Below, in pieces: positions 1 to 7,937 of a DNA stretch of 64,000 nucleotides. The DNA comes from Arthrobacter sp. zg-Y1171 (lineage in GTDB: Bacteria > Actinomycetota > Actinomycetes > Actinomycetales > Micrococcaceae), in assembly GCF_025244845.1 (NCBI RefSeq), contig NZ_CP104264.1, positions 744,001 through 808,000 of the forward strand, given 5' to 3'. The notes below the pieces were generated by a model, which saw only the letters and a program-made list of their open reading frames with translations, had not been told where the DNA came from and did not search any database. The translations under genes and the position numbers were made by a program. Position 1 is the stretch's first letter, and every line of letters begins with the position of its first letter.

Positions 1-1094
1 TGGCCGGTGCCGGGTCGGGTTCCGGACGCGTCTCGGGAACCGGCCTTGTCTCGGGCTCCGGCAGTCGCGAAAAGTCCCCGGCTGCCGCCCATCAGCAGCT
101 GCGCCAAAATATCGGCACGCAGCTGGTCCGTGGTCCGAGGATCCCCTCCCGCCTGCTCACCCCGCGCGCAAGTGCTGAGAGCGGTATAGATCTGCTGCGC
201 TTCCGCCGCACGCAGGTGAGCCGACAGGCAGGACATACCGTCTTCTTCGCGGTCCAGGGTGACCTTGCGCTGTTCGAAAGCGGTCAGGTGCCTTTTGCTG
301 ACCGTCTCCGGGAACGTCTTTTCGCGCAGCCGCCGGGCCTTGGCGGAGAACTGCGCCCGCGTCTGACCCTCCGCAGCCTTCAGCAGGTCGGCCTCGAACC
401 CGGGGAGTTTCTCCGCAGGAACGTTCTGGCACTGCTCCAGGACCACCTGGGCATGCTGGTACGAGAACCGCCCCTCCTCCAGCCCTGCCAGGGTCGCCGT
501 ATGGGTGCCGCACAGCTGCCCGGCCTCGCTCAGCAGCCGCTGACCGGTCACCTGCGGAACATTCAGGATGGCGGCACATTCGGCAGCCGCGAGGCTGAAA
601 GCGATCCCGGGTTTATCCCGCTCCGACGGGTCGAAGAACTTGTCCCGGAAGATTTCCTCCATGCGGTTCAACAGGTGGGCCCGCTGCGCCTGCCCCCAGG
701 AAATCAGATGCTCCACCCGGACCAAGGCCTCACCAACCGCGGCTTCGTCGAAGGCTTCAAGGTTCTGCAACGCAAGGGTCCCGGTGAAACCGTCCGGGTA
801 AGCATCAGCAGTGTCCCCGGCGGCGCGGGTTTCCGCGGCTCCATTCGGAAAAACCGTTTCCACCGGGTCGGTTTCGGCGGGGAAACCAGAAGGGGTAGCC
901 GTGGAAGTGGAGGCAGGTCCGGTCGTGCCGGCGTCGGGCTTCCCGCCGTCACCGACAGTCACTGCCAGCGCCGCGCGAAACACCGCCAGAGTTACGGGAG
1001 AGCAGGGCGCCTCCGCGTTACCAGCCGGCCTTGTCGGCGGCTGGTCCATGCCTGGCTCTTCAGTTGTCGGTTCGGTATTTCCGAGCTGATCCAT
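1..1094 (-). CDS. DUF222 domain protein, HNH-endonuclease type (3' end off window)
   Basis: The leftward frame is open from an ATG at 1094 to the window edge, about 364 codons. Residues 1-110 are a low-complexity Ser/Thr/Pro/Ala-rich leader. After that comes a helical segment typical of the DUF222 family (LVRVEHLISWGQAQRAHLL, then NRMEEIFRDKFFDPSERDKPG). Family members usually end in an HNH nuclease domain, which would lie beyond the left edge and cannot be seen. They are multi-copy in Arthrobacter and relatives, and their biological role is not settled. The start is weakly supported: only CTGAGG precedes the ATG, and a second in-frame ATG lies at 1049. Confidence 0.8.
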   Translation of the reverse strand, partial: MDQLGNTEPTTEEPGMDQPPTRPAGNAEAPCSPVTLAVFRAALAVTVGDGGKPDAGTTGPASTSTATPSGFPAETDPVETVFPNGAAETRAAGDTADAYPDGFTGTLALQNLEAFDEAAVGEALVRVEHLISWGQAQRAHLLNRMEEIFRDKFFDPSERDKPGIAFSLAAAECAAILNVPQVTGQRLLSEAGQLCGTHTATLAGLEEGRFSYQHAQVVLEQCQNVPAEKLPGFEADLLKAAEGQTRAQFSAKARRLREKTFPETVSKRHLTAFEQRKVTLDREEDGMSCLSAHLRAAEAQQIYTALSTCARGEQAGGDPRTTDQLRADILAQLLMGGSRGLFATAGARDKAGSRDASGTRPGTG

Positions 1095-1351
1095 ACCTCA
1101 GGATTTCATCCGGCACTGACATTTCCGGGCCCAAACCAGCCCCTAACTGGCCTCCCCGGAAATCGAAAATACCTGTCTTTTCTGCAGCACTACCTACCCC
1201 GGGAACCTGGCTCCGGAAGGGTCCGCCGGGGGAGCCCCGAACGCCCCCCAACGCCTCTCAGCACCGACATCCCAGCACCCAGGTTCGACGGCCCCCCTGA
1301 TCATGGCTAAGGTCAGCGGGACCGATACACCGGAGAGAGAGCCGCCCAGCT

Positions 1352-1642
1352 ATGCCGCAAAGTGTTGAAGACGTCCGCGATGAAATCCTTTCGGCCGCTT
1401 CTGCCGTCCGAGCCGCAGCGAGGGTGGACGACGACGAGTGGCGGAGCGGGGTGGCAAACCGGATTGAGCACATGTTTGCCGGCATTACCGAAGTCTCCGA
1501 CCTGCGGGAGAGGGCCGCTGACTGCCTGCGCCTGTACGGAGGGATGGGCTCCTTTGCGGACGTCGGCACCGAGGCCATGGCTGGCGCGGTCACCAAGCTG
1601 CGCGTGCCTTTGGTCCGTGCGCGCACTTTCGCGTTTGACTAG
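1352..1642 (+). CDS. Small protein of unknown function (96 aa)
   Basis: I do not recognise this family with certainty. It reads as a compact, soluble, helical protein with no signal peptide, membrane segment or cysteine, and contains LRLYGGMGSFADVG near residue 65. Codon third positions are strongly GC, as in its neighbours, which supports coding. GGAGAG lies about 15 bases before the ATG, so the ribosome binding site is weak. It stands alone between the divergent DUF222 gene and the convergent glyoxalase-fold gene. Confidence 0.55.
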   Translation: MPQSVEDVRDEILSAASAVRAAARVDDDEWRSGVANRIEHMFAGITEVSDLRERAADCLRLYGGMGSFADVGTEAMAGAVTKLRVPLVRARTFAFD

Positions 1643-1694
1643 ACAGGCCCGCCCCGAACCGTCGGACCACCCTGCACCCGGTACCCCGGCAGGA

Positions 1695-2084
1695 TCAGCC
1701 CGCAGGCGGGGAAAGGATTTCCACCCGGTTCCCGAACGGGTCCCTGCAATGGAAACGCTCGTAACCCTCGAACGTGTGCCGGTCAGCCCAGGAGACTTCG
1801 AAGCCGTGCCGCGAGAGCCTGGCTCCCAGTTCCTCGAGTGCATTAGCAGAATCCAGCAGCAGGGCAGGGTGCGCCTTCCTGGCAGGAACAAAGGGGGAGT
1901 CCACTCCCAGATGAATCTCCGCGACGACGTCCTCGCCGTCGAACGCCCGGAACCAGCAGCCTCCCCGGCCGGCGAGCGACGGCGGCTTGTCCACCTCAGT
2001 CAGTCCCAGTGCCTCACCGTAAAACCGCCGGGCCTGGTCCTCCCCGCCCGTGGGTATTGAAACCTGTACATGGTGCAGCCGCAT
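1695..2084 (-). CDS. Glyoxalase/VOC superfamily protein
   Basis: This is a 129-residue, single-domain vicinal-oxygen-chelate protein. It begins MRLHHVQVSIPTGGEDQARR and ends with the typical RDPFGNRVEIL signature, with a beta-alpha-beta-beta-beta repeat between. Members include metal-dependent lyases, dioxygenases and drug-binding proteins; the substrate cannot be read from the sequence. GGGGGA lies close upstream of the ATG. The frame stays open far upstream, but those residues have no VOC similarity, so I take the internal ATG. It diverges from the DUF5996 gene. Confidence 0.8.
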   Translation of the reverse strand: MRLHHVQVSIPTGGEDQARRFYGEALGLTEVDKPPSLAGRGGCWFRAFDGEDVVAEIHLGVDSPFVPARKAHPALLLDSANALEELGARLSRHGFEVSWADRHTFEGYERFHCRDPFGNRVEILSPPAG

Positions 2085-2261
2085 GAATCCCCCGAGTCCC
2101 GACTGATTGCAGTAACGGACCTGATTGTGCCAGAAGGTGCCGTTGACCGGCTCCGGGGCGGGTTCCAGACTGGGAGCAGCACGTTCGCCGTCCACCACCG
2201 AGCGTCCGCCACCGAGCCACCTGAGCCACCGCCACCGAGCCCCCGACCGAAGGCGCTTCCC

Positions 2262-3164
2262 ATGGACAAGAACTTCCTGAACTACCCGGACTGGCAGGCC
2301 ACCGCCGACACCCTGCACCTCTACCTGCAGGTGGCGGGCAAGGTGAAACTGGAGCGCAGCTACCCAGAACCGGAATGGGGCCACGTACGGATGCCCCTCA
2401 CCGTCCAGGGCATCGGGACCGGCATCATGCCGGGACCCGATACGAACTTCGAGATTTACTTCAACCTGCGCCAGCATCATGTGGACGTGCAGAACAGCAA
2501 CTACATCCGCACCCGGATTGAACTCACCGACGGCCTCAGCGTGGCGGACTTCTACCGTCAACTGATGGGGGCGCTGGAATTCATCGAGGCGCCCACGGTC
2601 ATCAACACCGACCCGCAGGAATTCTACGATCCTGTGCCTTTCGACGCCGATACCAAGCACTCCACTTATGACAAGCACGCGGTGGAACTTTTCCTGGACA
2701 ACCTGCACTTTGCCCACCGAAGCCTTGGGCAGTTCCTCGGGCCGGTGCGCGGAAAGGTCTTCGCACCGTCGTACTGGTTCGGCACCATGGACCTTTCCGG
2801 AACCATCTTCAGCGGACAGTCGGAGCCCTACCCCGGAAACGGCGTGATCGCCGTGAACTGCTTTGATGAACGGTTCTGCGAGTTCGGCTTCTGGCCCGGC
2901 GACCCGTCCTCCACCGAACCCGCGTTTTACGTGATGCCTTATCCGTTCCTCTCCAACATCGGCAGCTACGGGACCATGCTGGCTCCGGCCAAGGCAGAAT
3001 TCCTCACTCGGTCCAGCGAGTTCATCCTCACGCTCAAGGACGCCTTCAGTTATGACGATCCGCAGCAGGCCGTGGTGGACTTCTGCCGAACGAGCTTCGA
3101 CATAGTGCAACGGCTGGATCCGTGGGACGACATCGACTGGATCACCGAACCGCTGGCCTACTGA
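2262..3164 (+). CDS. DUF5996 family protein
   Basis: The 300-residue product starts MDKNFLNYPDWQATADTLHL, then LQVAGKVKLE, a segment with PLTVQGIGTGIMPGP, and a conserved core around VADFYRQLMGALE and SYWFGTMDLSGTIFSG. These are hallmarks of DUF5996, a soluble uncharacterised family common in Actinobacteria. The open frame reaches back to 2070, but the first 64 residues are proline-rich and overlap the start of the divergent gene. The ATG at 2262 matches the usual family N terminus. A strong terminator follows at 3258. Confidence 0.85.
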   Translation: MDKNFLNYPDWQATADTLHLYLQVAGKVKLERSYPEPEWGHVRMPLTVQGIGTGIMPGPDTNFEIYFNLRQHHVDVQNSNYIRTRIELTDGLSVADFYRQLMGALEFIEAPTVINTDPQEFYDPVPFDADTKHSTYDKHAVELFLDNLHFAHRSLGQFLGPVRGKVFAPSYWFGTMDLSGTIFSGQSEPYPGNGVIAVNCFDERFCEFGFWPGDPSSTEPAFYVMPYPFLSNIGSYGTMLAPAKAEFLTRSSEFILTLKDAFSYDDPQQAVVDFCRTSFDIVQRLDPWDDIDWITEPLAY

Positions 3165-3257
3165 CGGTAGAGCCCGGCGTCGCGGCACCCAGACCTCTTA
3201 CGCCACGCGCTAGCAGCTCGAAAAAGCGCACGCCTGACCGGTCCGGCTTCGGCAGGA

Positions 3258-3310
3258 GGCTGCCGTGACACGACCCCGAACCCCGGGGCATCGTGTCGCG
3301 GCAGCCTTTT
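3258..3310 (+). terminator. Intrinsic terminator after DUF5996 gene
   Basis: The arms GGCTGCCGTGACACGA (3258-3273) and TCGTGTCGCGGCAGCC (3291-3306) pair over 16 bases with one mismatch, followed directly by TTTT. Confidence 0.85.
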
Positions 3311-3416
3311 CTGTGGCCGGGCATCGACGGCGGTCCCGGGCCCAGGAGCAGATTCGCGCCACCCGCTGGCATGCTGACATACTGTTGGTAAACCCGAAAT
3401 GAAGGCGGATCCCTCG

Positions 3417-3872
3417 ATGTCACCCCGCAAACTGTTCCGCACCCTCGCCCTGGCCGAAGCCGTGACCTGGACCCTGCTCCTGATCGGCATGTTCGCCAAG
3501 TACGTGCTGGATTTTGAAGCGCTCACGCCCATCTTCGGCGGCCTGCACGGCTTCGTCTTCCTGTCCTACGGCGTGGTCACCCTCTTTGTCTGGGCCAACC
3601 AGAAATGGCCGGCCCGCACCGGCATCCTCGGCCTGGCCACCACGGTGATCCCGTGGGCCACCATTCCCTTCGAGAAGTCGGTGGACCGCCGCGGCATGCT
3701 GAAGGGCGGCTGGCGGATGGCCCCCGGCGGCGAAGAGCCCACCAACGGCGTGGACCGGATTGCCGCCCTGGTGCTGCGCCGGCCGATCGCCGCCGGGATC
3801 GTGGCCCTGGTTGCCGTGGCCGTGGTCTTCAGCGTCCTGCTCTACCTCGGCCCGCCCGTTCAGCTGGGGTAA
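3417..3872 (+). CDS. DUF3817 family membrane protein
   Basis: An integral membrane protein of about 151 residues. It has hydrophobic segments after residues 6, 38 and 60 and a last one near residues 128-147. The opening MSPRKLFRTLALAEAVTWTLL and the GGLHGFVFLSYGVVTLFVWANQ segment are typical of DUF3817 proteins, whose function is unknown. A start at 3399 would add six residues but has no ribosome binding site; AAGGCGGA precedes the ATG at 3417. The last codons and stop are duplicated downstream. Confidence 0.8.
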   Translation: MSPRKLFRTLALAEAVTWTLLLIGMFAKYVLDFEALTPIFGGLHGFVFLSYGVVTLFVWANQKWPARTGILGLATTVIPWATIPFEKSVDRRGMLKGGWRMAPGGEEPTNGVDRIAALVLRRPIAAGIVALVAVAVVFSVLLYLGPPVQLG

Positions 3873-3906
3873 CCGTTCCGCTGGCCCGCCCGTTCAGCTG
3901 GGGTAA
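3849..3906 (+). repeat. 24-bp direct repeat at the 3' end of the DUF3817 gene
   Basis: GGCCCGCCCGTTCAGCTGGG plus GTAA occurs at 3849-3872 and again at 3883-3906, a tandem duplication with period 34. The first copy contains the last codons and the stop; the second lies between this stop and the stop of the convergent transporter gene. Confidence 0.9.
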
Positions 3907-3909
3907 GCC

Positions 3910-5229
3910 CTAGGACTCCGTGGCCAGCGGGGCGCCCGGCTCAGACGGGGCCGCGGGCTCAGCGGCACCGGAACGCAGCCGACGCCGGCCCGGACGGTTG
4001 GAGCCGCCGCCGCGGTACGCCGTCGTCGCCGTGGCCAGAATAAGGACAATCAGGGCGGCACAGCCGATGATCACCGAAACCATGGCCATCGCCCCGCCTC
4101 CGAGAATGCCGACCAGCGGGCTGATGATCCCGGCCAGGCCCACCTGGAGGGCACCGATCAGTGCCGCGGCACTTCCGGCCATATGCCCGTAGTCGTTCAG
4201 GGCGAGTATGGAGGAGTTCGAAGCGATGAAGCCGTGCATCGCCAGGACCAGCCACAATCCGGCGGTCAGGCCGGCGGCGCCGCCGAAGCCGGTCAGCACA
4301 ATCACCGGCAGCAGGACGGTCAGCCCCAGCAGCAGGACCACGGCCAGGCGCAGGATCCCCATGGGGGAGTAGCGGCCCACGAGCCACGCGTTGAGCTGCG
4401 CGGAGATGACCATGCCGACGCCGTTGATCGCGAACACTGCGGCGTACTGTGCCGGGCTGAGGCCGTATTCGTCCTGGAAGACGAACGGCGAACCCACCAC
4501 GTAGCTCATGATCACTGCCATGCCCAGGCCGGGAATGGTGGCCAGCGCCAGGAACTGCCGGTCCTTCAAAAGGACCCGGAAACCGCTGAAGGTGCTGGCT
4601 CCGCCCTTGGTCCGGCGCCGTTCCGGCGGCAGCGTTTCGGGCATCCACTTCAGCACGATCGCTCCGAGCACAACACCGATCAGCGCCAGCGCCAGGAACA
4701 CCGCCCGCCAGTTCCACAGGCCTGAAACGGCCTGCCCGATGCTGGGGGCCAGCAGCGGGGCCAGGCCGATGATCAGCATCAGCCGGGAGAGCATCGCGGC
4801 GGCGGAGGAGCCGGTGAACCGGTCACGGACCACGGCGAGGGCCACCACGCCGGCGGCGGCGTTGAAGAAGCCCTGCAGCAGGCGCAGCACAATCAGCGCG
4901 CCGATGTTGGGAGCCAGGAAGCACAGCAGCGAAACCACCACGTGCAGGGCAATGCCGATGATCAGCGGCAGCCTTCGCCCGAAGCGGTCCGAGAACGGTC
5001 CGATGACCAGCTGCCCGACGGCGGCACCGAGCAGGGTGCCCGAGAGCGTGAACTGCGCGGCGGCGGCGCTGGTGTGCAGGTCCTCGGCCACCTCCGGCAG
5101 GGCGGGCAGGTACATGTCCGTGGTCACTGCCGGAAGCGCGGCCAGGGCGCCGAGCATCAGGATGTATTTGATGCTCGTGCGGGTTGCGGTGCGGTTTCGT
5201 GTTCCGTTTTTGGGCGGGGTATCGCTCAC
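3910..5229 (-). CDS. MFS multidrug efflux transporter, Bcr/CflA family
   Basis: About 439 residues with 12 predicted membrane helices. The N terminus (LPAVTTDMYLPALPEVAEDL), the loop motif GPFSDRFGRRLPL between helices 2 and 3, and WRAVF after helix 5-6 are characteristic of drug:H+ antiporters of the Bcr/CflA group. A GTG at 5235 is possible, but AGGAG sits five bases before the GTG at 5229, so I prefer that start. It is the last gene of a leftward run of reductase/DJ-1/epimerase genes and is separated from the epimerase by only 33 bases. The substrate is unknown; export of toxic organics would fit the context. Confidence 0.88.
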   Translation of the reverse strand: MSDTPPKNGTRNRTATRTSIKYILMLGALAALPAVTTDMYLPALPEVAEDLHTSAAAAQFTLSGTLLGAAVGQLVIGPFSDRFGRRLPLIIGIALHVVVSLLCFLAPNIGALIVLRLLQGFFNAAAGVVALAVVRDRFTGSSAAAMLSRLMLIIGLAPLLAPSIGQAVSGLWNWRAVFLALALIGVVLGAIVLKWMPETLPPERRRTKGGASTFSGFRVLLKDRQFLALATIPGLGMAVIMSYVVGSPFVFQDEYGLSPAQYAAVFAINGVGMVISAQLNAWLVGRYSPMGILRLAVVLLLGLTVLLPVIVLTGFGGAAGLTAGLWLVLAMHGFIASNSSILALNDYGHMAGSAAALIGALQVGLAGIISPLVGILGGGAMAMVSVIIGCAALIVLILATATTAYRGGGSNRPGRRRLRSGAAEPAAPSEPGAPLATES

Positions 5230-5262
5230 AGGCACTCCTGGTGCGGTTGTGGTTCCTAAATT

Positions 5263-6108
5263 CTATGGATGGCGTACGCCGGCACCGGCCAGCACGGCGC
5301 GGTAGCCTTCCCGGTACGTGGGGTAGGCGAAGTCGAATCCCGTTCCGCGCAGGCGCCGGTTGCTCAGCCTGCGGTTGCCGCCGCGGCTGCTGGAGGTGTC
5401 GCCCGCCGGCGGCAGCTCGCGGCCGAGCTCGGCAGCCAGGAACCCGAGCACTTCGGCCAGCTCCACCGGCTCCATATCCACTCCAACATACAGCGGCGCG
5501 GGATGGAAAACCCGGGTGGCCAGGTGCACGATGGCCGCGGCTGCGTCGTCCCGGTGGATCCGGTTGGTCAGCTGCGTGCCGGCAGGTACGACGGCGGTTC
5601 CGGCGCTCACGGAGTCGATCAGCCGGGTGCGTCCCGGCCCGTAGATGCCGGAAAGCCGCAGCACCACCGCGTCGGGGCGGCGGGCATGCAGCAGCTGTTC
5701 GGCCTCAAGGATGACGGCCCCGGTGGCCGACGCCGGGCGGGCCGGGGTTTCCTCGTCCACCTCGCCGCCGTCGGCATCCCCGTACACCGCTGTGGAGGAA
5801 ACGAACAGGATGCGGCGCGGCTCCACGCCGTCGCGCTCCAGCGCGTCCAGGACGTTGGCGGTGCCGGTGACGTAGGCGGCACGGTAGGCCTCCTCGGTCC
5901 GCTGATCGGCGGCCACCGCAATGACGACGACGTCGGTGTCCGCCGGAATGCGCGGCAGGTCGCCTGCCAGATCCACGGTCTGCCCGGTGATCTCCTTCGG
6001 CAGTTTCTCCGGGGAGCGCCGCCAGCCGAGCACGGAAAAGCCGGCCGCAGCGAACCGCAGGCCGGCCTCCGTGCCCAGATCGCCGCAGCCGGCGATCAGG
6101 ACCGTCAT
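5263..6108 (-). CDS. NAD(P)-dependent epimerase/dehydratase, YeeZ-like
   Basis: A 281-residue Rossmann-fold protein of the extended short-chain dehydrogenase type. The N terminus carries a glycine-rich nucleotide motif (LIAGCGDLG), later VSSTAVYGD and LRLSGIYGPGR. The canonical YxxxK is replaced by TGAVILEAE, as in atypical YeeZ-like members. This means the usual Tyr-Lys catalytic pair is not obvious and a binding or sensor role is possible. The ATG lies three bases after the DJ-1 stop codon, so translation is probably coupled. Confidence 0.8.
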   Translation of the reverse strand: MTVLIAGCGDLGTEAGLRFAAAGFSVLGWRRSPEKLPKEITGQTVDLAGDLPRIPADTDVVVIAVAADQRTEEAYRAAYVTGTANVLDALERDGVEPRRILFVSSTAVYGDADGGEVDEETPARPASATGAVILEAEQLLHARRPDAVVLRLSGIYGPGRTRLIDSVSAGTAVVPAGTQLTNRIHRDDAAAAIVHLATRVFHPAPLYVGVDMEPVELAEVLGFLAAELGRELPPAGDTSSSRGGNRRLSNRRLRGTGFDFAYPTYREGYRAVLAGAGVRHP

Positions 6109-6111
6109 GTT

Positions 6112-6813
6112 CTACTCAGCCAGGGCGGAGATGACGGCCTTGGCCACATCCTCGCTGGACTGGGGGTTCTGGCCGGAAATCAGGTTCCGGTCGCGGACCA
6201 CGTAGCTGGTCCAGGCGGGACCGGTTTCGATCACGGCGCCCTTGTTCCGCAGCACTTCCTCCACGAACCAGGGGGTGTTCTCCCCGGTGCCGCCGTTAAG
6301 CTCTTCCTCGTCCGTGAAGACGGTGAGCTTGCGGCCGGAGAAGATGAATTCGCCGTCCTCGGTTTCGGCGGCCAGCAGGCCGGCCGGGCCGTGGCAGAAC
6401 GGGGCAATGATCTTGCCCGCGGCATCGGCCGCGATGAGGATCCGGCCCATGTCCTTGTCGAAGGCCAGGTCCGCCATGGGGCCGTGCCCGCCCGGCATGA
6501 CCACGGCGTCGTACTCTGACATGTCAGCGTCGGCGAGCACCAGCGGCGAGGAGAGCTCGGCGTCAATGTAGGCAATGTACTGGGTGAAGGCAGCGGCCTT
6601 TTCCGGGCTGCCGGCGGATTCGGGAGCCAGGCTGACCTGGTCCACGGTGGGCTTCATGCCGCCGGGGGTGGCGATGCGGACGGTGTGTCCGGCTTCGCGC
6701 AGCACGCGGTGGGATTCAACCAGTTCCTCGGCCCAGTAGCCGGTGGGGTGTTCGCTGCCGTCCTTCATGGTGAGGGAGTCTGCTGCGGATACAACCATCA
6801 GGATATTTGCCAT
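6112..6813 (-). CDS. DJ-1/PfpI family protein, Hsp31-type
   Basis: 233 residues with the flavodoxin-like DJ-1/PfpI fold. The nucleophile elbow FCHGPAGLL supplies the conserved cysteine followed by His, and VVMPGGHGPMADL contributes the second active-site loop. The N-terminal segment LTMKDGSEHPTGYWAEEL matches the Hsp31/glyoxalase III branch, whose members degrade methylglyoxal or act as holdases. AAAGGAGA precedes the ATG. It sits between an aldo/keto reductase and an epimerase, a context that fits carbonyl stress defence. Confidence 0.88.
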   Translation of the reverse strand: MANILMVVSAADSLTMKDGSEHPTGYWAEELVESHRVLREAGHTVRIATPGGMKPTVDQVSLAPESAGSPEKAAAFTQYIAYIDAELSSPLVLADADMSEYDAVVMPGGHGPMADLAFDKDMGRILIAADAAGKIIAPFCHGPAGLLAAETEDGEFIFSGRKLTVFTDEEELNGGTGENTPWFVEEVLRNKGAVIETGPAWTSYVVRDRNLISGQNPQSSEDVAKAVISALAE

Positions 6814-6857
6814 GCGTTCTTTTCTCCTTTGCTTGGCGGGAAAAGCGGAAAGTGTTG

Positions 6858-7748
6858 TTACTTGGCCGGTGCTGCGGCGGCGCCGGCGGCGTCCAGCTCA
6901 GCGAAGGTGGCGTCGTCGAGTGAGATGTCTGCGGCACCCAGGTTGTCCTCGAGGTGCTCGATGGAGCCTGTGCCCGGGATCGGCATCATGACCGGGGAGC
7001 GGCGCAGCAGCCAGGCCAGGGCAACCTGCGAGGTGCTGGCGTTCAAGCGCTTCGCTGCTTCGTCCACGGGACCGCCCGGCCGGGCCAGCTCGCCGGCGGA
7101 GATCGGGGCCCACGGAATGAAGCCGATGCCGTTGTCCTCGGCGTACTTCAGCACGTCCTCGGAGGAACGGTCGGTGAGGTTGTAGCGGTTCTGCACGGTG
7201 GAGACGGTGAAGAACTTCGACGCGGCTTCCAGCTCGGCAACGGAGACCTGGGACAGGCCGAGCGCCTTCACCTTGCCCTCCTGCTGGAGGTCGCGCAGGA
7301 CGGCGAACTGCTCTTCGGGATCGACCTTGGGGTCGATGCGGTGCAGCTGCAGCAGGTCCAGGGAATCGACCCGCAGCTTGCGCAGCGCGAGTTCGGTCTG
7401 CTGGCGCAGGTATTCGGGGCGGCCCACCGGTACCCAGACGTCCGGGCCGGTGCGGACGAAGCCGACCTTGGTGGCGATGCGGACGCCGTCCGGGTAGGGG
7501 TAGAGCGCCTCGGCGATGATTTCTTCGCTGATGTTCGGTCCGTAGGAGTCTGCGGTGTCAATGAAGTCGACGCCCAACTCGACGGCGCGGCGCACCACGT
7601 CGACGGCGGTTCCGCGGCTTTCCGGCTCGCCCCAGACACCGGGTCCCACAATCCGCATGGCGCCGAAGCCAAGGCGGTGGACAATGCCGAGGTCCTTGAG
7701 GTCGATGGTGGGGGACAGGGCGGGAGAGGTTTCCGTCGTATCAGTCAT
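6858..7748 (-). CDS. Aldo/keto reductase
   Basis: A 296-residue TIM-barrel oxidoreductase. The catalytic tetrad is visible: Asp and Tyr in DFIDTADSYGPN, Lys in RIATKVGFVR and His in LLQLHRIDP. The C-terminal NADPH-binding segment (SQVALAWLLRRSPVMMPIPG) is intact. Enzymes of this type reduce aldehydes and ketones with NADPH. It is the first gene of the leftward run that includes the DJ-1 protein, the epimerase and the efflux pump. It diverges from the aldehyde dehydrogenase gene over 189 bases. Confidence 0.92.
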   Translation of the reverse strand: MTDTTETSPALSPTIDLKDLGIVHRLGFGAMRIVGPGVWGEPESRGTAVDVVRRAVELGVDFIDTADSYGPNISEEIIAEALYPYPDGVRIATKVGFVRTGPDVWVPVGRPEYLRQQTELALRKLRVDSLDLLQLHRIDPKVDPEEQFAVLRDLQQEGKVKALGLSQVSVAELEAASKFFTVSTVQNRYNLTDRSSEDVLKYAEDNGIGFIPWAPISAGELARPGGPVDEAAKRLNASTSQVALAWLLRRSPVMMPIPGTGSIEHLEDNLGAADISLDDATFAELDAAGAAAAPAK

Positions 7749-7900
7749 GTAGGCGTCAACAAGGCCCGTCGCCGGGTTTATTCCTCAGCATCCTTACTTA
7801 GGTGCCGGCGGCCCCCTTTCGGACCCTGTTGTCCGGACCCCCGCTGTGGGCTACCTTGTACCCACCGTGGCAGGGCATTCGAAGCTTCCGGCCGGCGGAT

Positions 7901-7918
7901 GCAGCAGCAGCAGCAGCA
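7901..7918. repeat. (GCA)6 trinucleotide run upstream of aldehyde dehydrogenase
   Basis: Six perfect GCA triplets lie 19 bases upstream of the ATG of the aldehyde dehydrogenase, just before its AGAGAGG ribosome binding site. The run falls in the presumed leader. Confidence 0.9.
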
Positions 7919-7937
7919 ACACAGAGAGGTGTTGGCG

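Noticed and set aside
216..1310. 364-codon open frame on the + strand
   Set aside because: Shadow of the DUF222 gene; its product is low-complexity and unlike any family, while the minus frame has clear DUF222 features.
7749..7937. Operator in the divergent gap before the aldehyde dehydrogenase (GTGGG...CCCAC and GTCCGGAC palindromes)
   Set aside because: The inverted repeats are short and GC-rich, as expected by chance here, and no regulator gene is adjacent.
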